36,950 nt of DNA from JANQUM01 sp047630355 (GCA_047630355.1 JBLHXN010000024.1:1-36950); one strand, 5' to 3'; shown: positions 23,359 to 31,820, counted from the stretch's first letter. Notes: generated from the letters alone by a model not told the origin. Numbers and translations: made by a program.

Positions 23359-25446
23359 TCACCTCATCAATAAAACCAACCCTTTTTTTTGAATGGTCTC
23401 CCCCGTGTTGGTTCTTGCCTCAATATCGAATGTATAGTAACCCGTTGAGGCAAGCTCGTTGCCTACCTCCCCACTCCATGTTGCGGTGGGGTCGTCGCTA
23501 CTAAATACTACTTCGCCCCAACGATTATAGATAATAAATTGATAATCAATCAACCGCTTGGTATTTCCTTCAATTTTTAATTCGTCATTTAACCCATCAC
23601 CATTTGGCGTAAAAGCGTTGGGTAGAAATATAGTTGCCTGAATGGGTATTTCAATAATATTAGACAGACTTACTACTCCGTTAGCATCAATTGCTCTAAT
23701 TTGATACCGAGCTATTTCTTCAAATAAATCAAGATTAATGATGTGCGATGTTATTGGTAATGGATAATCCGTTTCATTAATTGGAGCACCAGTAGTTTCA
23801 TCAAAATAGATTACTTCGTAGATTACCGGAACTTCATCCGCATACGGGCTTTCTGATGTCCAGTTTATTTCTTTTTGATCATCAGAGGCTAAATAAACGG
23901 TACAAAACTCGGGCGAGTTCAGCGACGTACTTCCGCATTCATCGGTGTAATTTATTTTATAACAAGACGAAGAGTCGGCGGTACTGACGTTAACATCAGT
24001 AAATCCCAAAATTGAATTTGAGCTATCAACGGGTACAAAATCTTTTCCATCGAAACGTAGTAGTCTGAATTTGTCTTTTATTAAACTCCAGCCACTATTA
24101 TCGGTGTAAGATATTTCGACACTATTGGGTGAATTCACCGAACCGTAGGCGTCTGTTATCGGGGGCAAAGCAAGTTTTGACCTGTCTATGCAATCAACCG
24201 CAGACAAACTTTTCGACTCAAATGGAATATTTAACGAACCTGCCCTCACTCCGCTAACCGTAGTTTCGATTTGATAGCAGTAAGGTTTTGAGCAATCTAC
24301 GTTATCATTGTATGGGTTTGATGCGGGGGCATTAATTTCAAAAATGCTACCTACTGAGTCAACACGCAGAATTTTTTCCGTTCTTGACGTTATTTGTGCA
24401 TTATACACGCCGCCACCTAAAATGGCATTATTAGCGGAAATATGGGTGTTCCATTCAATTATATTTTCTCTTCCATCAATAGTTATTGAGTCTAATTTGG
24501 TAGTGCATATTTCACCAGATATTTCTTGGCAACCTGTATTTTTATAAAGCAGAAAGCAATTCTGTTCTTCACCTTTCACGTCCACCACGTGGGTGCCCGG
24601 AGTAAGGGAGGTCGTGAAATTTCCAAAAGCATAAGTAGCATTTCCTTCTCGCTGGTAGAGTTGATAATCCTGACCATAAGCACCCGTAAAGGCTATTTTT
24701 ACTTGTTTATTACCCGGCAATAACTCTAACGTTGTAATATTAGGTTGACTAGCCCCACCATTCATCTGTACTGTTTGGTAACTGGGGCTTGCACAACCAA
24801 TTGGGGTTTGATAAAAGCCTTCTATTTTTATATCTTTTGTCGGGTTATTAATATTGTACGGAGAACCCACTTTAAATGGTAATTCACTTTTTTGCACAGT
24901 TTGCACTTGTGGTCCTCCTACCCTTCCAACACCCCAGTCGATCTCATAGTAATCAAAATCGTTCAATGTCGTATCCGGGATATTGAGTTCGAGCCTAATA
25001 TTACTGCATGAGTTGTACGTAAACAACGGCTGATTATTTGGTCGGACGGTTATGTTTTTGCAGGCATACATGTCTTTCCCGTTCTTCTTTCCCTTCTGTA
25101 GAATAGTAAAGGCGGTGGGTTTCGTGGCGGCAAAGTACGTTTCTTGTAACGCAGCTGTGGGGGTCAATGAAGCCAATTGACTTGCAGATCCACCTTTATA
25201 GTAGTAGTAATATTCTATATCGGTTCCACCTGAATTATCCTGAATTTTGACATTAAACGGCGAACAACCGACGGCGGGAGTAAGTAAGGTAAAGCTACCG
25301 GCTTCTGTACCCGCCGGATTATTGCATAAGTCTTGAGCAGAAGCTGTACGAAAAAGCAACAATAACACCACAAAATATATGCTATCGAACACTTTATGTC
25401 TCAAACCTTTACGCTGCAATCCTTCACTCATTGATTTATAATTCAA
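23359..25446 (-). CDS. Large secreted protein with type B (gliding-motility-associated) T9SS sorting domain
   Basis: A 695-residue exported protein. The N-terminus has a hydrophobic signal segment ending TASAQ (about residue 38); a start at the second Met (25431) is also possible. The body carries beta-sandwich, fibronectin/PKD-like sequence with several Cys pairs and no enzyme motif. The last about 85 residues (from FLPNAFTPNGDGLNDELKIE through YNRWGEVVFSS to ETIQKKGLVLLMR) are a clear CHU_C/type B C-terminal domain, which directs export by the type IX system and attachment or release at the surface. It is followed by repeat cluster R4 about 22 bases after its stop. A surface or gliding-related role is inferred. 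Confidence 0.88.
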   Translation of the reverse strand: MNYKSMSEGLQRKGLRHKVFDSIYFVVLLLLFRTASAQDLCNNPAGTEAGSFTLLTPAVGCSPFNVKIQDNSGGTDIEYYYYYKGGSASQLASLTPTAALQETYFAATKPTAFTILQKGKKNGKDMYACKNITVRPNNQPLFTYNSCSNIRLELNIPDTTLNDFDYYEIDWGVGRVGGPQVQTVQKSELPFKVGSPYNINNPTKDIKIEGFYQTPIGCASPSYQTVQMNGGASQPNITTLELLPGNKQVKIAFTGAYGQDYQLYQREGNATYAFGNFTTSLTPGTHVVDVKGEEQNCFLLYKNTGCQEISGEICTTKLDSITIDGRENIIEWNTHISANNAILGGGVYNAQITSRTEKILRVDSVGSIFEINAPASNPYNDNVDCSKPYCYQIETTVSGVRAGSLNIPFESKSLSAVDCIDRSKLALPPITDAYGSVNSPNSVEISYTDNSGWSLIKDKFRLLRFDGKDFVPVDSSNSILGFTDVNVSTADSSSCYKINYTDECGSTSLNSPEFCTVYLASDDQKEINWTSESPYADEVPVIYEVIYFDETTGAPINETDYPLPITSHIINLDLFEEIARYQIRAIDANGVVSLSNIIEIPIQATIFLPNAFTPNGDGLNDELKIEGNTKRLIDYQFIIYNRWGEVVFSSDDPTATWSGEVGNELASTGYYTFDIEARTNTGETIQKKGLVLLMR

Positions 25447-25534
25447 TCAATTTTACAAAGCATAAATCTACGAGTATATGGGTGGATTTCATAAAGTTTT
25501 TTATTGAGAGGTTACGTTTACGCACGAATTGCAG

Positions 25535-25542
25535 TAAATTTG
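25535..25542 (+). promoter_or_regulatory. Candidate -7 box (TAAATTTG) upstream of the SPOR lipoprotein gene
   Basis: Matches TAnnTTTG, 22 bases before the ATG. It probably drives the lipoprotein gene and gmd as one unit, since only 33 bases separate those genes. Confidence 0.55.
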
Positions 25543-25564
25543 TCGTTCAATCCGCAAAACAGCT

Positions 25565-26110
25565 ATGAAATATTTGTTGATCCTTGGCGTTTTCCTGAAT
25601 GTTTTATCAGGGTGCAAACGTAATTTGACTCCCACCAAATCATCAGTAGAAGATGAGCAAAGATATAATTACGAAGAAGACTTATCTCTTGTACGACCAA
25701 AGTACGAGCCTCGTCCGGCAGAAAAGAGCATTGCTGAACCAATAACGCCTCCAACGAAAAATTACCTCCCGCAGGATGAGCCGCCGCACATAAATGTAAA
25801 AGTAGAACTGGTAATAGATAAAATAGCTGCCAAGAACAAAGCAAAAACATCTGAGCGTGGATACAGAATTCAGATATTTTCTGGCAATAACCGGGGTGAA
25901 TACGAGCAAGCGAGAGGGTACATCCTACAATATTTCCCGAGTTTAGAAACGTACGTTTCGTACAGCCAACCCACCTATAAATTGAAGGTCGGAGATTTCT
26001 TATCTAAGGCTGATGCTGAGAGTTTCTTGTCATTGCTACAATCTCGTTTTGTGGCTGCCAAAATAATCTATGACAACGTCAATTATAGAAAAGCATTGAC
26101 AGTAAAATAA
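25565..26110 (+). CDS. SPOR-domain lipoprotein
   Basis: A 181-residue envelope lipoprotein. The lipobox Leu14-Ser-Gly-Cys17 follows a short hydrophobic signal. A charged, proline-rich linker covers about 20-95. A SPOR domain lies at about 97-170 (RGYRIQIFSGNNRGEYEQA through YKLKVGDFLSKADAESFLSL), a fold that binds denuded peptidoglycan glycan strands in the periplasm. It is divergent from the T9SS cargo gene and 33 bases upstream of gmd, so probably co-transcribed with it. Whether it serves polysaccharide assembly or cell division cannot be decided. Confidence 0.88.
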   Translation: MKYLLILGVFLNVLSGCKRNLTPTKSSVEDEQRYNYEEDLSLVRPKYEPRPAEKSIAEPITPPTKNYLPQDEPPHINVKVELVIDKIAAKNKAKTSERGYRIQIFSGNNRGEYEQARGYILQYFPSLETYVSYSQPTYKLKVGDFLSKADAESFLSLLQSRFVAAKIIYDNVNYRKALTVK

Positions 26111-26143
26111 ATCGCTTTAATAATTGTAGAATATAAAATTAAA

Positions 26144-27250
26144 ATGTCAAAAATTGCTTTAATTACTGGAATTACCGGACAAGACGGGGCTTATTTAGCC
26201 GAATTATTACTCGAAAAAGGGTACACAGTACATGGTATCAAACGCCGAGCTTCCTTGTTTAATACCGACAGAATAGACCATCTGTATCAGGATTTACACG
26301 AAGACGATGTGAAATTCAAACTCCATTACGGCGACTTAAGCGACTCCACCAATATCATTCGGATTATTCAGGAAGTACAACCCGACGAAATTTATAACCT
26401 CGGGGCAATGTCGCACGTGAAAGTAAGTTTTGACGCTCCTGAATACACCGCAAATGTTGATGGGATTGGTACATTGCGAGTTTTGGAAGCAGTACGGTTG
26501 TTAAATCTGACAAAAAAGACCCGTATTTATCAGGCATCTACTTCTGAGCTTTACGGTTTGGTGCAGGAAGTTCCGCAAAGCGAAACAACTCCTTTCTACC
26601 CACGCTCACCGTACGCTGTGGCTAAGTTATATGGCTACTGGATTACTGTAAATTACCGAGAAGCTTACAATATGTACGCCTGCAACGGAATATTATTTAA
26701 CCACGAATCTCCACTTCGGGGTGAGACCTTCGTTACCCGTAAAATTACCCGGGCGGTTGCTCAAATCGCTTTAAAGCAAGATGAATGTTTGTATTTAGGT
26801 AATATGGACGCTAAACGTGATTGGGGACACGCTAAAGATTACGTAGAAGCTATGTGGTTGGTTTTGCAACAAGACGTAGCCGAAGATTACGTTATTGCTA
26901 CCGGAGAAACTACGACCGTACGTAATTTTGTAAAAATGGCTTTTGAAGAAGTGGGTATTACCATAGGTTTTGAAGGCGAAGCTGAGAAAGAAGCAGCATA
27001 CGTTATTGCCTGCTCAAACCCCGAATATCAAGTAAAAATCGGACAAAAAGTAGTTGCCGTTGATCCAGCTTACTACCGTCCTACCGAAGTAGAATTGTTA
27101 ATTGGTGACCCAACGAAAGCCAAAACAAAACTTGGTTGGAAGCCTAAGTATGATCTTCCGGCTCTTGTAAAAGAAATGGTAGCAGCAGATGTAAACCTAT
27201 TCAAAAATCGTTCGGGACTGAATAAGGCGGGACTAAGAATTAGGGAGTGA
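26144..27250 (+). CDS. gmd: GDP-mannose 4,6-dehydratase
   Basis: Converts GDP-mannose to GDP-4-keto-6-deoxymannose, precursor of GDP-fucose, GDP-rhamnose or GDP-perosamine. It is 368 residues long, the usual size. It has the NADP-binding ITGITGQDGAYLAELLLEKG (7-26), a catalytic Thr133 and Glu135 in QASTSELYG, and the Tyr157-x3-Lys161 pair in YPRSPYAVAKLYGYW, followed by NHESPLRGETFVTRKI typical of GMD. It supplies a 6-deoxyhexose route for the surface polysaccharide. No GDP-fucose synthase or 4-reductase lies next to it, so the final sugar is open. A repeat copy begins seven bases after its stop. Confidence 0.95.
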   Translation: MSKIALITGITGQDGAYLAELLLEKGYTVHGIKRRASLFNTDRIDHLYQDLHEDDVKFKLHYGDLSDSTNIIRIIQEVQPDEIYNLGAMSHVKVSFDAPEYTANVDGIGTLRVLEAVRLLNLTKKTRIYQASTSELYGLVQEVPQSETTPFYPRSPYAVAKLYGYWITVNYREAYNMYACNGILFNHESPLRGETFVTRKITRAVAQIALKQDECLYLGNMDAKRDWGHAKDYVEAMWLVLQQDVAEDYVIATGETTTVRNFVKMAFEEVGITIGFEGEAEKEAAYVIACSNPEYQVKIGQKVVAVDPAYYRPTEVELLIGDPTKAKTKLGWKPKYDLPALVKEMVAADVNLFKNRSGLNKAGLRIRE

Positions 27251-27256
27251 TTAAAC

Positions 27257-27285
27257 TGTCAGGCTGAGTTTGTCGAAGCCCAGCC
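27257..27285 (+). repeat. Short repeat copy after gmd (GTCAGGCTGAGTTTGTCGAAG type)
   Basis: A single CTGAGTTTGTCGAAGCCCAG copy a few bases after the gmd stop. It combines the GTCA-CTGAG end of the TGTCAGTCTGAG family with the TTGTCGAAG arm of the second family. Confidence 0.7.
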
Positions 27286-27344
27286 CAGGTACGTACGTAT
27301 TTAGTTTTGGCTCCTAATATTTAAGTGATGGGTGTATTGAAAAT

Positions 27345-27632
27345 ATGAAAACCTATACTATTTATATACTTCGTTGTTCTGACAAAAGCTATTATACTGG
27401 CGTCACGAGTAATTTGGACAAACGGATAATAGAACATCAATCAGGCAAACATCCTGATGCTTACACATTTAATCGCCGTCCGGTTGAGTTGATGTATATC
27501 GGGGAGTTTCAGTATATCAGCCAAGCCATCGCACACGAAAAACAAGTCAAAGGGTGGTCGAGGAAAAAGAAAGAGGCATTGATCGAAGATAATTGGGAGG
27601 AGGTAGTGCGGTTGTCGAATCTCAAGAAATGA
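27345..27632 (+). CDS. Small GIY-YIG nuclease-domain protein (UPF0213-like)
   Basis: A stand-alone GIY-YIG endonuclease domain of 95 residues. The GIY part is TIYILRCSD (5-13) and the YIG part YYTGV (16-20). Arg27 in NLDKRIIEHQSGKH and Glu65 in AIAHEKQVKGWSRKKKEALI fit the catalytic Arg and the metal-binding Glu. The biological role of these small proteins is not established; they are often annotated as excinuclease-like. The gene sits alone between a short repeat copy (27257) and a large repeat array (27677-28160), an association discussed among the findings. Confidence 0.9.
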   Translation: MKTYTIYILRCSDKSYYTGVTSNLDKRIIEHQSGKHPDAYTFNRRPVELMYIGEFQYISQAIAHEKQVKGWSRKKKEALIEDNWEEVVRLSNLKK

Positions 27633-27676
27633 ACGCAATTTGTTATTCTTTCAAGCTGATGTGCTGCAAAAACATA

Positions 27677-28160
27677 TTCGACGTGGCCTTCGACAAGCCG
27701 GACAACGTTTTGTTCAGGCGGATAGATTAGTCGAAGTGTCTCCCTGAGTTTGTCCGGGACGCGTAGTCGAAGTGTCTCCCTGAGCCTGTCCGAGATGCGT
27801 AGTCGAAGTGTCTCCCTGAGCCTGTCGAAGGGCATCTCATTTCAGGTATTGTTCGACGTGGCCTTCGACAAGCTCAGGCGGACAGATTAGTCGAAGTATC
27901 TCCCTGAGTTTGTCCGGGACACGTAGTCGAAGTATCTCCCTAAACTTGTCCAGGACGCGTAGTCGAAGTGTCTCCCTAAACTTGTCCAGGACGCGTAGTC
28001 GAAGTGTCTCCCTAAACTTGTCCAGGACGCGTAGTCGAAGTGTCTCCCTAAACTTGTCCAGGACGCGTAGTCGAAGTGTCTCCCTGAGCCTGTCGAAGGG
28101 CATCTCGTTTCAGGTATTGTTCGACAAAGCCTGACAACGTTTTGTTCAGGCGGACAGCTG
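27677..28160. repeat. Second repeat family with 36-bp tandem arrays
   Basis: Three composite blocks, each starting near TTCGACGTGGCCTTCGACAAG or a variant, passing through GGCGGACAGATTAG or a variant. Blocks one and two are followed by 36-base units of the form CTAAACTTGTCCAGGACGCG then TAGTCGAAGTGTCTCC. Unit boundaries (TAG) are at 27728, 27764 and 27800 in the first array and at 27888, 27924, 27960, 27996, 28032 and 28068 in the second; four inner units of the second are nearly identical. Arrays end GAGCCTGTCGAAGGGCATCTC and are followed by TTTCAGGTATTGTTCGAC. Because 36 is a multiple of three, open frames run through on both strands; these are not considered genes. Confidence 0.9.
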
Positions 28161-28177
28161 AATTATTGATATGCGGT

Positions 28178-30247
28178 TCACCTCTTCAAAAGCCTTATCA
28201 ACAAAATCTCAATAAGCAAAAACGCCAAAGCGGCGTATATAAAGTATTTCCAAAGTGATTTACCGAGGTTGTTATCGGCGAAGGATTGTACGAAATCGCC
28301 GTCCAGTAAATTATCAAAAACGGTCACGTTCGGGTTTCCTGCGAAAGCTTCCCGTAATTCTTCGGGAGAATAGAACGCCATTTCTGATTCGTTGTTTTCG
28401 TGATTCAGGGCAATCAAACGCTCGGTTTTGCCGTCGAGGGTAAGTTCATAGTAGCCCGATTCAAGCTGTTGGTTGTCGGGTAGTTCGGCACTTTTGGGTA
28501 ATTCCATAACCAACGTATTGTTTTGAATGCGTTGCAAGGGAATTATTTCAGTACCACCGTTTTTCAACTTAAACACCGCATTTTTCGCAACATTTGGCAT
28601 GTTCAATCGAATAAGTCGTTGACTAAAACTGTAAGCCGACGGTTCAGGTTTTGTGCTACGAGCGGCGACTTTCACAAACGTAGGAACGTAAAACGGATGC
28701 TCGGCAAAATTGCCGTACTTGATATCCAACGGCGAAGCCAGTAAATAAAATGTCCCCGCTCCTACGGAGTTTTGACTCATAAAAACCCGTTGATTCCGAA
28801 AACTCAAAAGGGGCGTTGCAGACCACGTTACTACCGGCTGCATACTCGGAACTTCCACAGTTGCCTTTAGCGTAGTTCGCTCAAAAACATCGTCGAAAAA
28901 CGGATTACTTTTATCCAATTCCGAAATAGGTAATCGGCTCTGTTCCTGAACCGGATTTTTCAATAAGCTAAATCCCTGGACGCCCACGCCTGATAAGAAA
29001 TTTCGGTAACTCAATTCATTAGGATTGCTCGATGGTATAAACACCACGCTTCCTCCGGCACGGAGAAATGACTCTACGCTACTTTTAAGTGAACCTTCAA
29101 TGCGTTCTACGCTTTCAAGAATCAATAAATCAGTCGATTTTATCAAACCAACGTCAGCATTCAAAGCATTGTACGCCCGATAATTGAAAAGGCTATCGTT
29201 ATCGTACAGTTTCCTAATATAATCAGCGGGACTTCTTTCTTGGTACAAATGCAGGACATTTACCGTCGGCGAGGCGTTTATGACAAAGAAATAATCGTTA
29301 TCAAAGGTAATCGGTTGATCGTTAAAGGTTACTTTCCCCCGATGAACGCCCCGATCACGCACCGTGAAATTAAACGACGCAACCGCCGAGCCGTTGGGTG
29401 CAATGTCAACGGAAGCAGTGGAAGATTGAGCCTCATCAATATATAGTTGTATTGGCAGTTTTTCAACAGTTTTATCCCCAGCATTTCGTAATTGTGCATA
29501 AACTATATTGTTCTGCATTTCACGAATAAAAGGCGACGCCAGCCAGACCGAATCTACAAATACATTCTGCGTAGCTTCTCCCCGAACGGGAACCAAGAAT
29601 AATTTCTCCGTCGAATCTAATTTTATATCTTTTAGGTTTCCAGAAGTGCTTTTTTGAAAATCAGAAAACAAAAAGCGTTGTACAATTGCGTTCGCATTGT
29701 GTTTTTCCACCAAGCTACTTTGTCGGCGGCTCACATCTGATAAGGAGCGGGCATTGGTAGAAAACTGTAACGTCGTCAACCGATCTTTAATTCGGGCAGC
29801 GTTGGTGACAACTTGGTCATCCGCCGTGAAATCATTAGTGAGCAGTTGCACCGTGGGCGATTGCTTGAAAAGCGTCAGTAATTCGTCAATTTTGATAACC
29901 GCTAAATCCAAGTACCGTTGATTTTCCGTCGTGTTTTGCATGCTCAACGAATTGTCAATGTAGATACTGTTTACAGTCGGTCGACTCACGTCGTTCACCG
30001 TATTTTTAGCGGGTAAAACTGGTTGGGCAAACGCACCTACCAATGCTGCGATAAAAGCCATCCGAGCCGCCATGATAAGCCATTGCTTTAGCTTACGGAA
30101 CGAACTCGTTTCGGTTTCAACGGCTTTTAAAAATTTGACGTTTGTGAAAAACACCTTCTTCGTTCGGCGAAAATTAAATAGGTGAATAATTACTGGAACA
30201 GCCATCGCCAAAAGCCCCCACAAAACACTCGGATATAAAAATTGCAT
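28178..30247 (-). CDS. BatA-domain membrane protein with vWA-like region
   Basis: A 689-residue inner-membrane protein of the Bacteroidota BatA/aerotolerance-operon type. The N-terminal BatA domain (FLYPSVLWGLLAMAVPVIIHLFNFRR) has membrane helices at about 5-23 and 58-78. It is followed by a von Willebrand A-like region whose metal-site motif reads Asp98-Asn-Ser-Leu-Ser102 in SIYIDNSLSM. The long middle part has beta-rich sequence and a DUF4159/glutamine-amidotransferase-like segment (LILESVERIEGSLKSSVESF), and a last helix spans about 665-685. The family often works with MoxR ATPases, but none lies nearby here. It is probably preceded in its transcript by the YefM/YoeB pair. Confidence 0.82.
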   Translation of the reverse strand: MQFLYPSVLWGLLAMAVPVIIHLFNFRRTKKVFFTNVKFLKAVETETSSFRKLKQWLIMAARMAFIAALVGAFAQPVLPAKNTVNDVSRPTVNSIYIDNSLSMQNTTENQRYLDLAVIKIDELLTLFKQSPTVQLLTNDFTADDQVVTNAARIKDRLTTLQFSTNARSLSDVSRRQSSLVEKHNANAIVQRFLFSDFQKSTSGNLKDIKLDSTEKLFLVPVRGEATQNVFVDSVWLASPFIREMQNNIVYAQLRNAGDKTVEKLPIQLYIDEAQSSTASVDIAPNGSAVASFNFTVRDRGVHRGKVTFNDQPITFDNDYFFVINASPTVNVLHLYQERSPADYIRKLYDNDSLFNYRAYNALNADVGLIKSTDLLILESVERIEGSLKSSVESFLRAGGSVVFIPSSNPNELSYRNFLSGVGVQGFSLLKNPVQEQSRLPISELDKSNPFFDDVFERTTLKATVEVPSMQPVVTWSATPLLSFRNQRVFMSQNSVGAGTFYLLASPLDIKYGNFAEHPFYVPTFVKVAARSTKPEPSAYSFSQRLIRLNMPNVAKNAVFKLKNGGTEIIPLQRIQNNTLVMELPKSAELPDNQQLESGYYELTLDGKTERLIALNHENNESEMAFYSPEELREAFAGNPNVTVFDNLLDGDFVQSFADNNLGKSLWKYFIYAALAFLLIEILLIRLLKR

Positions 30248-30249
30248 AG

Positions 30250-30437
30250 TTAAATTTCAACGTTACCTTTCTTCTCTAAAAACGATGCCAAAGGCATTTC
30301 ATTTTTCAGTAAGCGAAATAACGACAATTTAGTTTGTGAATGAAATCTGCGGAAGCGAACTGTTTTTCGGCAAGGTAAGAAAGTGGTGTAATATCCGACT
30401 TGGAAAAGCGGTTATCAATTATTGTCATAATGAAACC
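30250..30437 (-). pseudogene. Small frameshifted gene of unknown family between yoeB and the BatA-domain gene
   Basis: An ATG inside the last codons of the toxin gene opens MTIIDNRFSKSDITPLSYLA and runs 41 codons. In the adjacent frame the sequence continues smoothly as KLSLFRLLKNEMPLASFLEK to a stop at 30250. Joined, they would give a protein of about 60 residues, with one frame change near 30330. Codon use and composition look protein-like in both halves. No family is recognised. It could also be two chance frames. Confidence 0.35.
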
Positions 30438-30678
30438 GACAAGAAATTATCGTGATCTCATTCGCTTTTACTTCATAAACTAAACGATGTTCTAAATCCA
30501 TTCGCCGTGACCAAAAACCTGCCAAATCGTGCTTCAAACCTTCAGGTTTGCCAATACCTGCAAACGGAGTTCGTTTGATGTCTTTGATGAGCGAATTGAT
30601 TTTTTTTACCATTTTCTTATCTACCTGCTGCCAATAGAGGTAATCTTCCCATCCGTTTTCAGTGAAAGAAATAATCAT
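30415..30678 (-). CDS. yoeB: YoeB-family toxin (ribosome-dependent mRNA endonuclease)
   Basis: An 87-residue RelE-fold toxin that cuts mRNA in the ribosomal A site when its antitoxin is lost. The sequence aligns without gaps to the Escherichia coli protein at the catalytic positions: Glu46 in GIGKPEGLKHDLAGFWSRR, Arg65 in EHRLVYEV, and His83-Tyr84 at the C-terminus (SCRFHYDNN). All key residues are present, so it is probably active. It begins two bases after the antitoxin stop, the standard antitoxin-first order, and would be repressed through the operator described upstream of the antitoxin. Confidence 0.95.
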   Translation of the reverse strand: MIISFTENGWEDYLYWQQVDKKMVKKINSLIKDIKRTPFAGIGKPEGLKHDLAGFWSRRMDLEHRLVYEVKANEITIISCRFHYDNN

Positions 30679-30680
30679 AC

Positions 30681-30932
30681 CTATATACCCAAATCAGGTT
30701 GTACCTTTTTCCCTGCTTTGAGTTGTTCAATAGATTCGTAAAGGCGTTGGGCGTTTTTTCGCGAACTAAGCAAATGAAGCGTTTCTTGCATGGAATTGTA
30801 CTCGTCCATCGAAATTAAAACTGAGCCCTTGCCCGTTTTTCTTTTGATAATAAGCATTTCGTTATCGTCTTCTACGCTATCTAAATAGCCTTTTAAGCCA
30901 TTTCTAAATTCAGAGTAATTAACTGCGGTCAT
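30681..30932 (-). CDS. yefM: YefM-family antitoxin
   Basis: An 83-residue Phd/YefM-fold antitoxin. The N-terminal DNA-binding part begins MTAVNYSEFRNGLKGYLDSV and continues VLISMDEYNSMQETLHLLSS. The acidic and basic C-terminal tail would wrap the toxin. An in-frame ATG eight codons upstream (30956) is rejected, because it would place an operator-like palindrome in the coding region and exceed the usual 83-residue length. The protein should neutralise YoeB and, together with it, repress the operon. Confidence 0.92.
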   Translation of the reverse strand: MTAVNYSEFRNGLKGYLDSVEDDNEMLIIKRKTGKGSVLISMDEYNSMQETLHLLSSRKNAQRLYESIEQLKAGKKVQPDLGI

Positions 30933-30937
30933 AATTA

Positions 30938-30955
30938 TGTACTTATATAAGTACA
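30938..30955 (-). promoter_or_regulatory. Operator-like perfect palindrome upstream of yefM-yoeB
   Basis: TGTACTTATATAAGTACA is an 18-base perfect palindrome ending five bases before the antitoxin ATG. The characterised Escherichia coli YefM operator is built on palindromes with a TGTACA core, and the half-sites TGTAC/GTACA agree with that. Confidence 0.7.
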
Positions 30956-30961
30956 AATATA
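30954..30961 (-). promoter_or_regulatory. Candidate -7 box (TATATTTG) of the yefM-yoeB promoter
   Basis: Matches TAnnTTTG on the minus strand and overlaps the operator-like palindrome by two bases, so a bound antitoxin complex would block transcription start. The leader before the ATG would be only about 15-20 bases. Confidence 0.55.
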
Positions 30962-31022
30962 CTCAACTTTTCAATTGATTTCTTTTTTGAATTGGATGTT
31001 TCATTTGTCCGATTAAATAAAA

Positions 31023-31820
31023 CTATAACTGCTCTCCGAAGAAAATCAGCGTTTCGCCAATATGTTCTGACCAATATTCCCAACTGTGACCGCCGTCGAA
31101 TTGGTAAAATTCGTGAGGTATTTGATTGAGTTCTAATAATTCGTGTAACGCCAAATTTGACGTAAAAAGTGTATCATCCGTACCACAATCGAAGCGAAAT
31201 GGGTTCAAATTATCCTTATTTTCGAGTAAAATTTCCAGCACATTTTCCTGATTTCTTACCGCACTTTTCAAAGCTGAAAAGTCTTCGACAAATTGCTCCA
31301 ATTCGTCAAAATTTATGATGGATGACAAGCCACTGAACGCTTTAAAAACTTTAGGATATTTCGCCCCCAAACGTAACGCCCCGTAACCACCCATTGATAA
31401 TCCGGCAATAAAAAAAGGCGATTTGTTTGTTGCTTCTTCGTAAGATTCTTTGATGAGTAGCGGCACGTCTTCCACAATCCACTTTTCGTAATCGGCGGAT
31501 TTATGCGGCAAGTAACCACTTCCATCTTGAAAAAGCCCGTCGGAGGGCATGACGAGCAACATTGGCGGCACTTTACCTTCGTCAATTAATTGTTGTAAAA
31601 TTCCGTAAACGTTCGCTTTCAAACTCCACGCCCAATGACTACCGTAAACGCCGTGAAGCAGAACTACAACGGGCATATTTTTGTAGCTTCCTTCAGGTTT
31701 GTAAACGGTTACGTCTGCACGCTGATTTAGTGCTTTACTTTTCACGGTAAACAAATCTAAATCAGCTACGGAAGCACGTTCAACGGTAAAAAAAGATGAT
31801 TTCATATTATATATTTTCAC
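31023..31820 (-). CDS. Esterase D-family alpha/beta hydrolase
   Basis: A 265-residue cytoplasmic hydrolase of the putative-esterase (PF00756) type, the fold of S-formylglutathione hydrolase and feruloyl/acetyl esterases. The oxyanion-side motif is VVVLLHGVYGSHWAW. The nucleophile is Ser142 in the elbow AGLSMGGYGALRLG, with Asp215 or Asp216 in DCGTDDTLF and His245 in FDGGHSWEYW. There is no signal peptide. The start overlaps the stop of the upstream alcohol dehydrogenase gene by four bases, so the two are translationally coupled. A start at Met6 is possible. The substrate is unknown. Confidence 0.88.
   Translation of the reverse strand: MKIYNMKSSFFTVERASVADLDLFTVKSKALNQRADVTVYKPEGSYKNMPVVVLLHGVYGSHWAWSLKANVYGILQQLIDEGKVPPMLLVMPSDGLFQDGSGYLPHKSADYEKWIVEDVPLLIKESYEEATNKSPFFIAGLSMGGYGALRLGAKYPKVFKAFSGLSSIINFDELEQFVEDFSALKSAVRNQENVLEILLENKDNLNPFRFDCGTDDTLFTSNLALHELLELNQIPHEFYQFDGGHSWEYWSEHIGETLIFFGEQL

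Noticed and set aside
25946..25959. 14-bp palindrome GAAACGTACGTTTC in the SPOR lipoprotein gene
   Set aside because: Inside the coding part of the SPOR domain with no operator context; probably chance.
27728..28103. CRISPR-like regular 36-base repeats
   Set aside because: The units are directly adjacent with no unique spacers and no cas genes nearby; it is a plain tandem repeat.
27837..28134. Two opposite frames with 12-residue periodic proteins
   Set aside because: They result from a repeat length divisible by three; no ribosome binding site or family match. Kept only as a finding.
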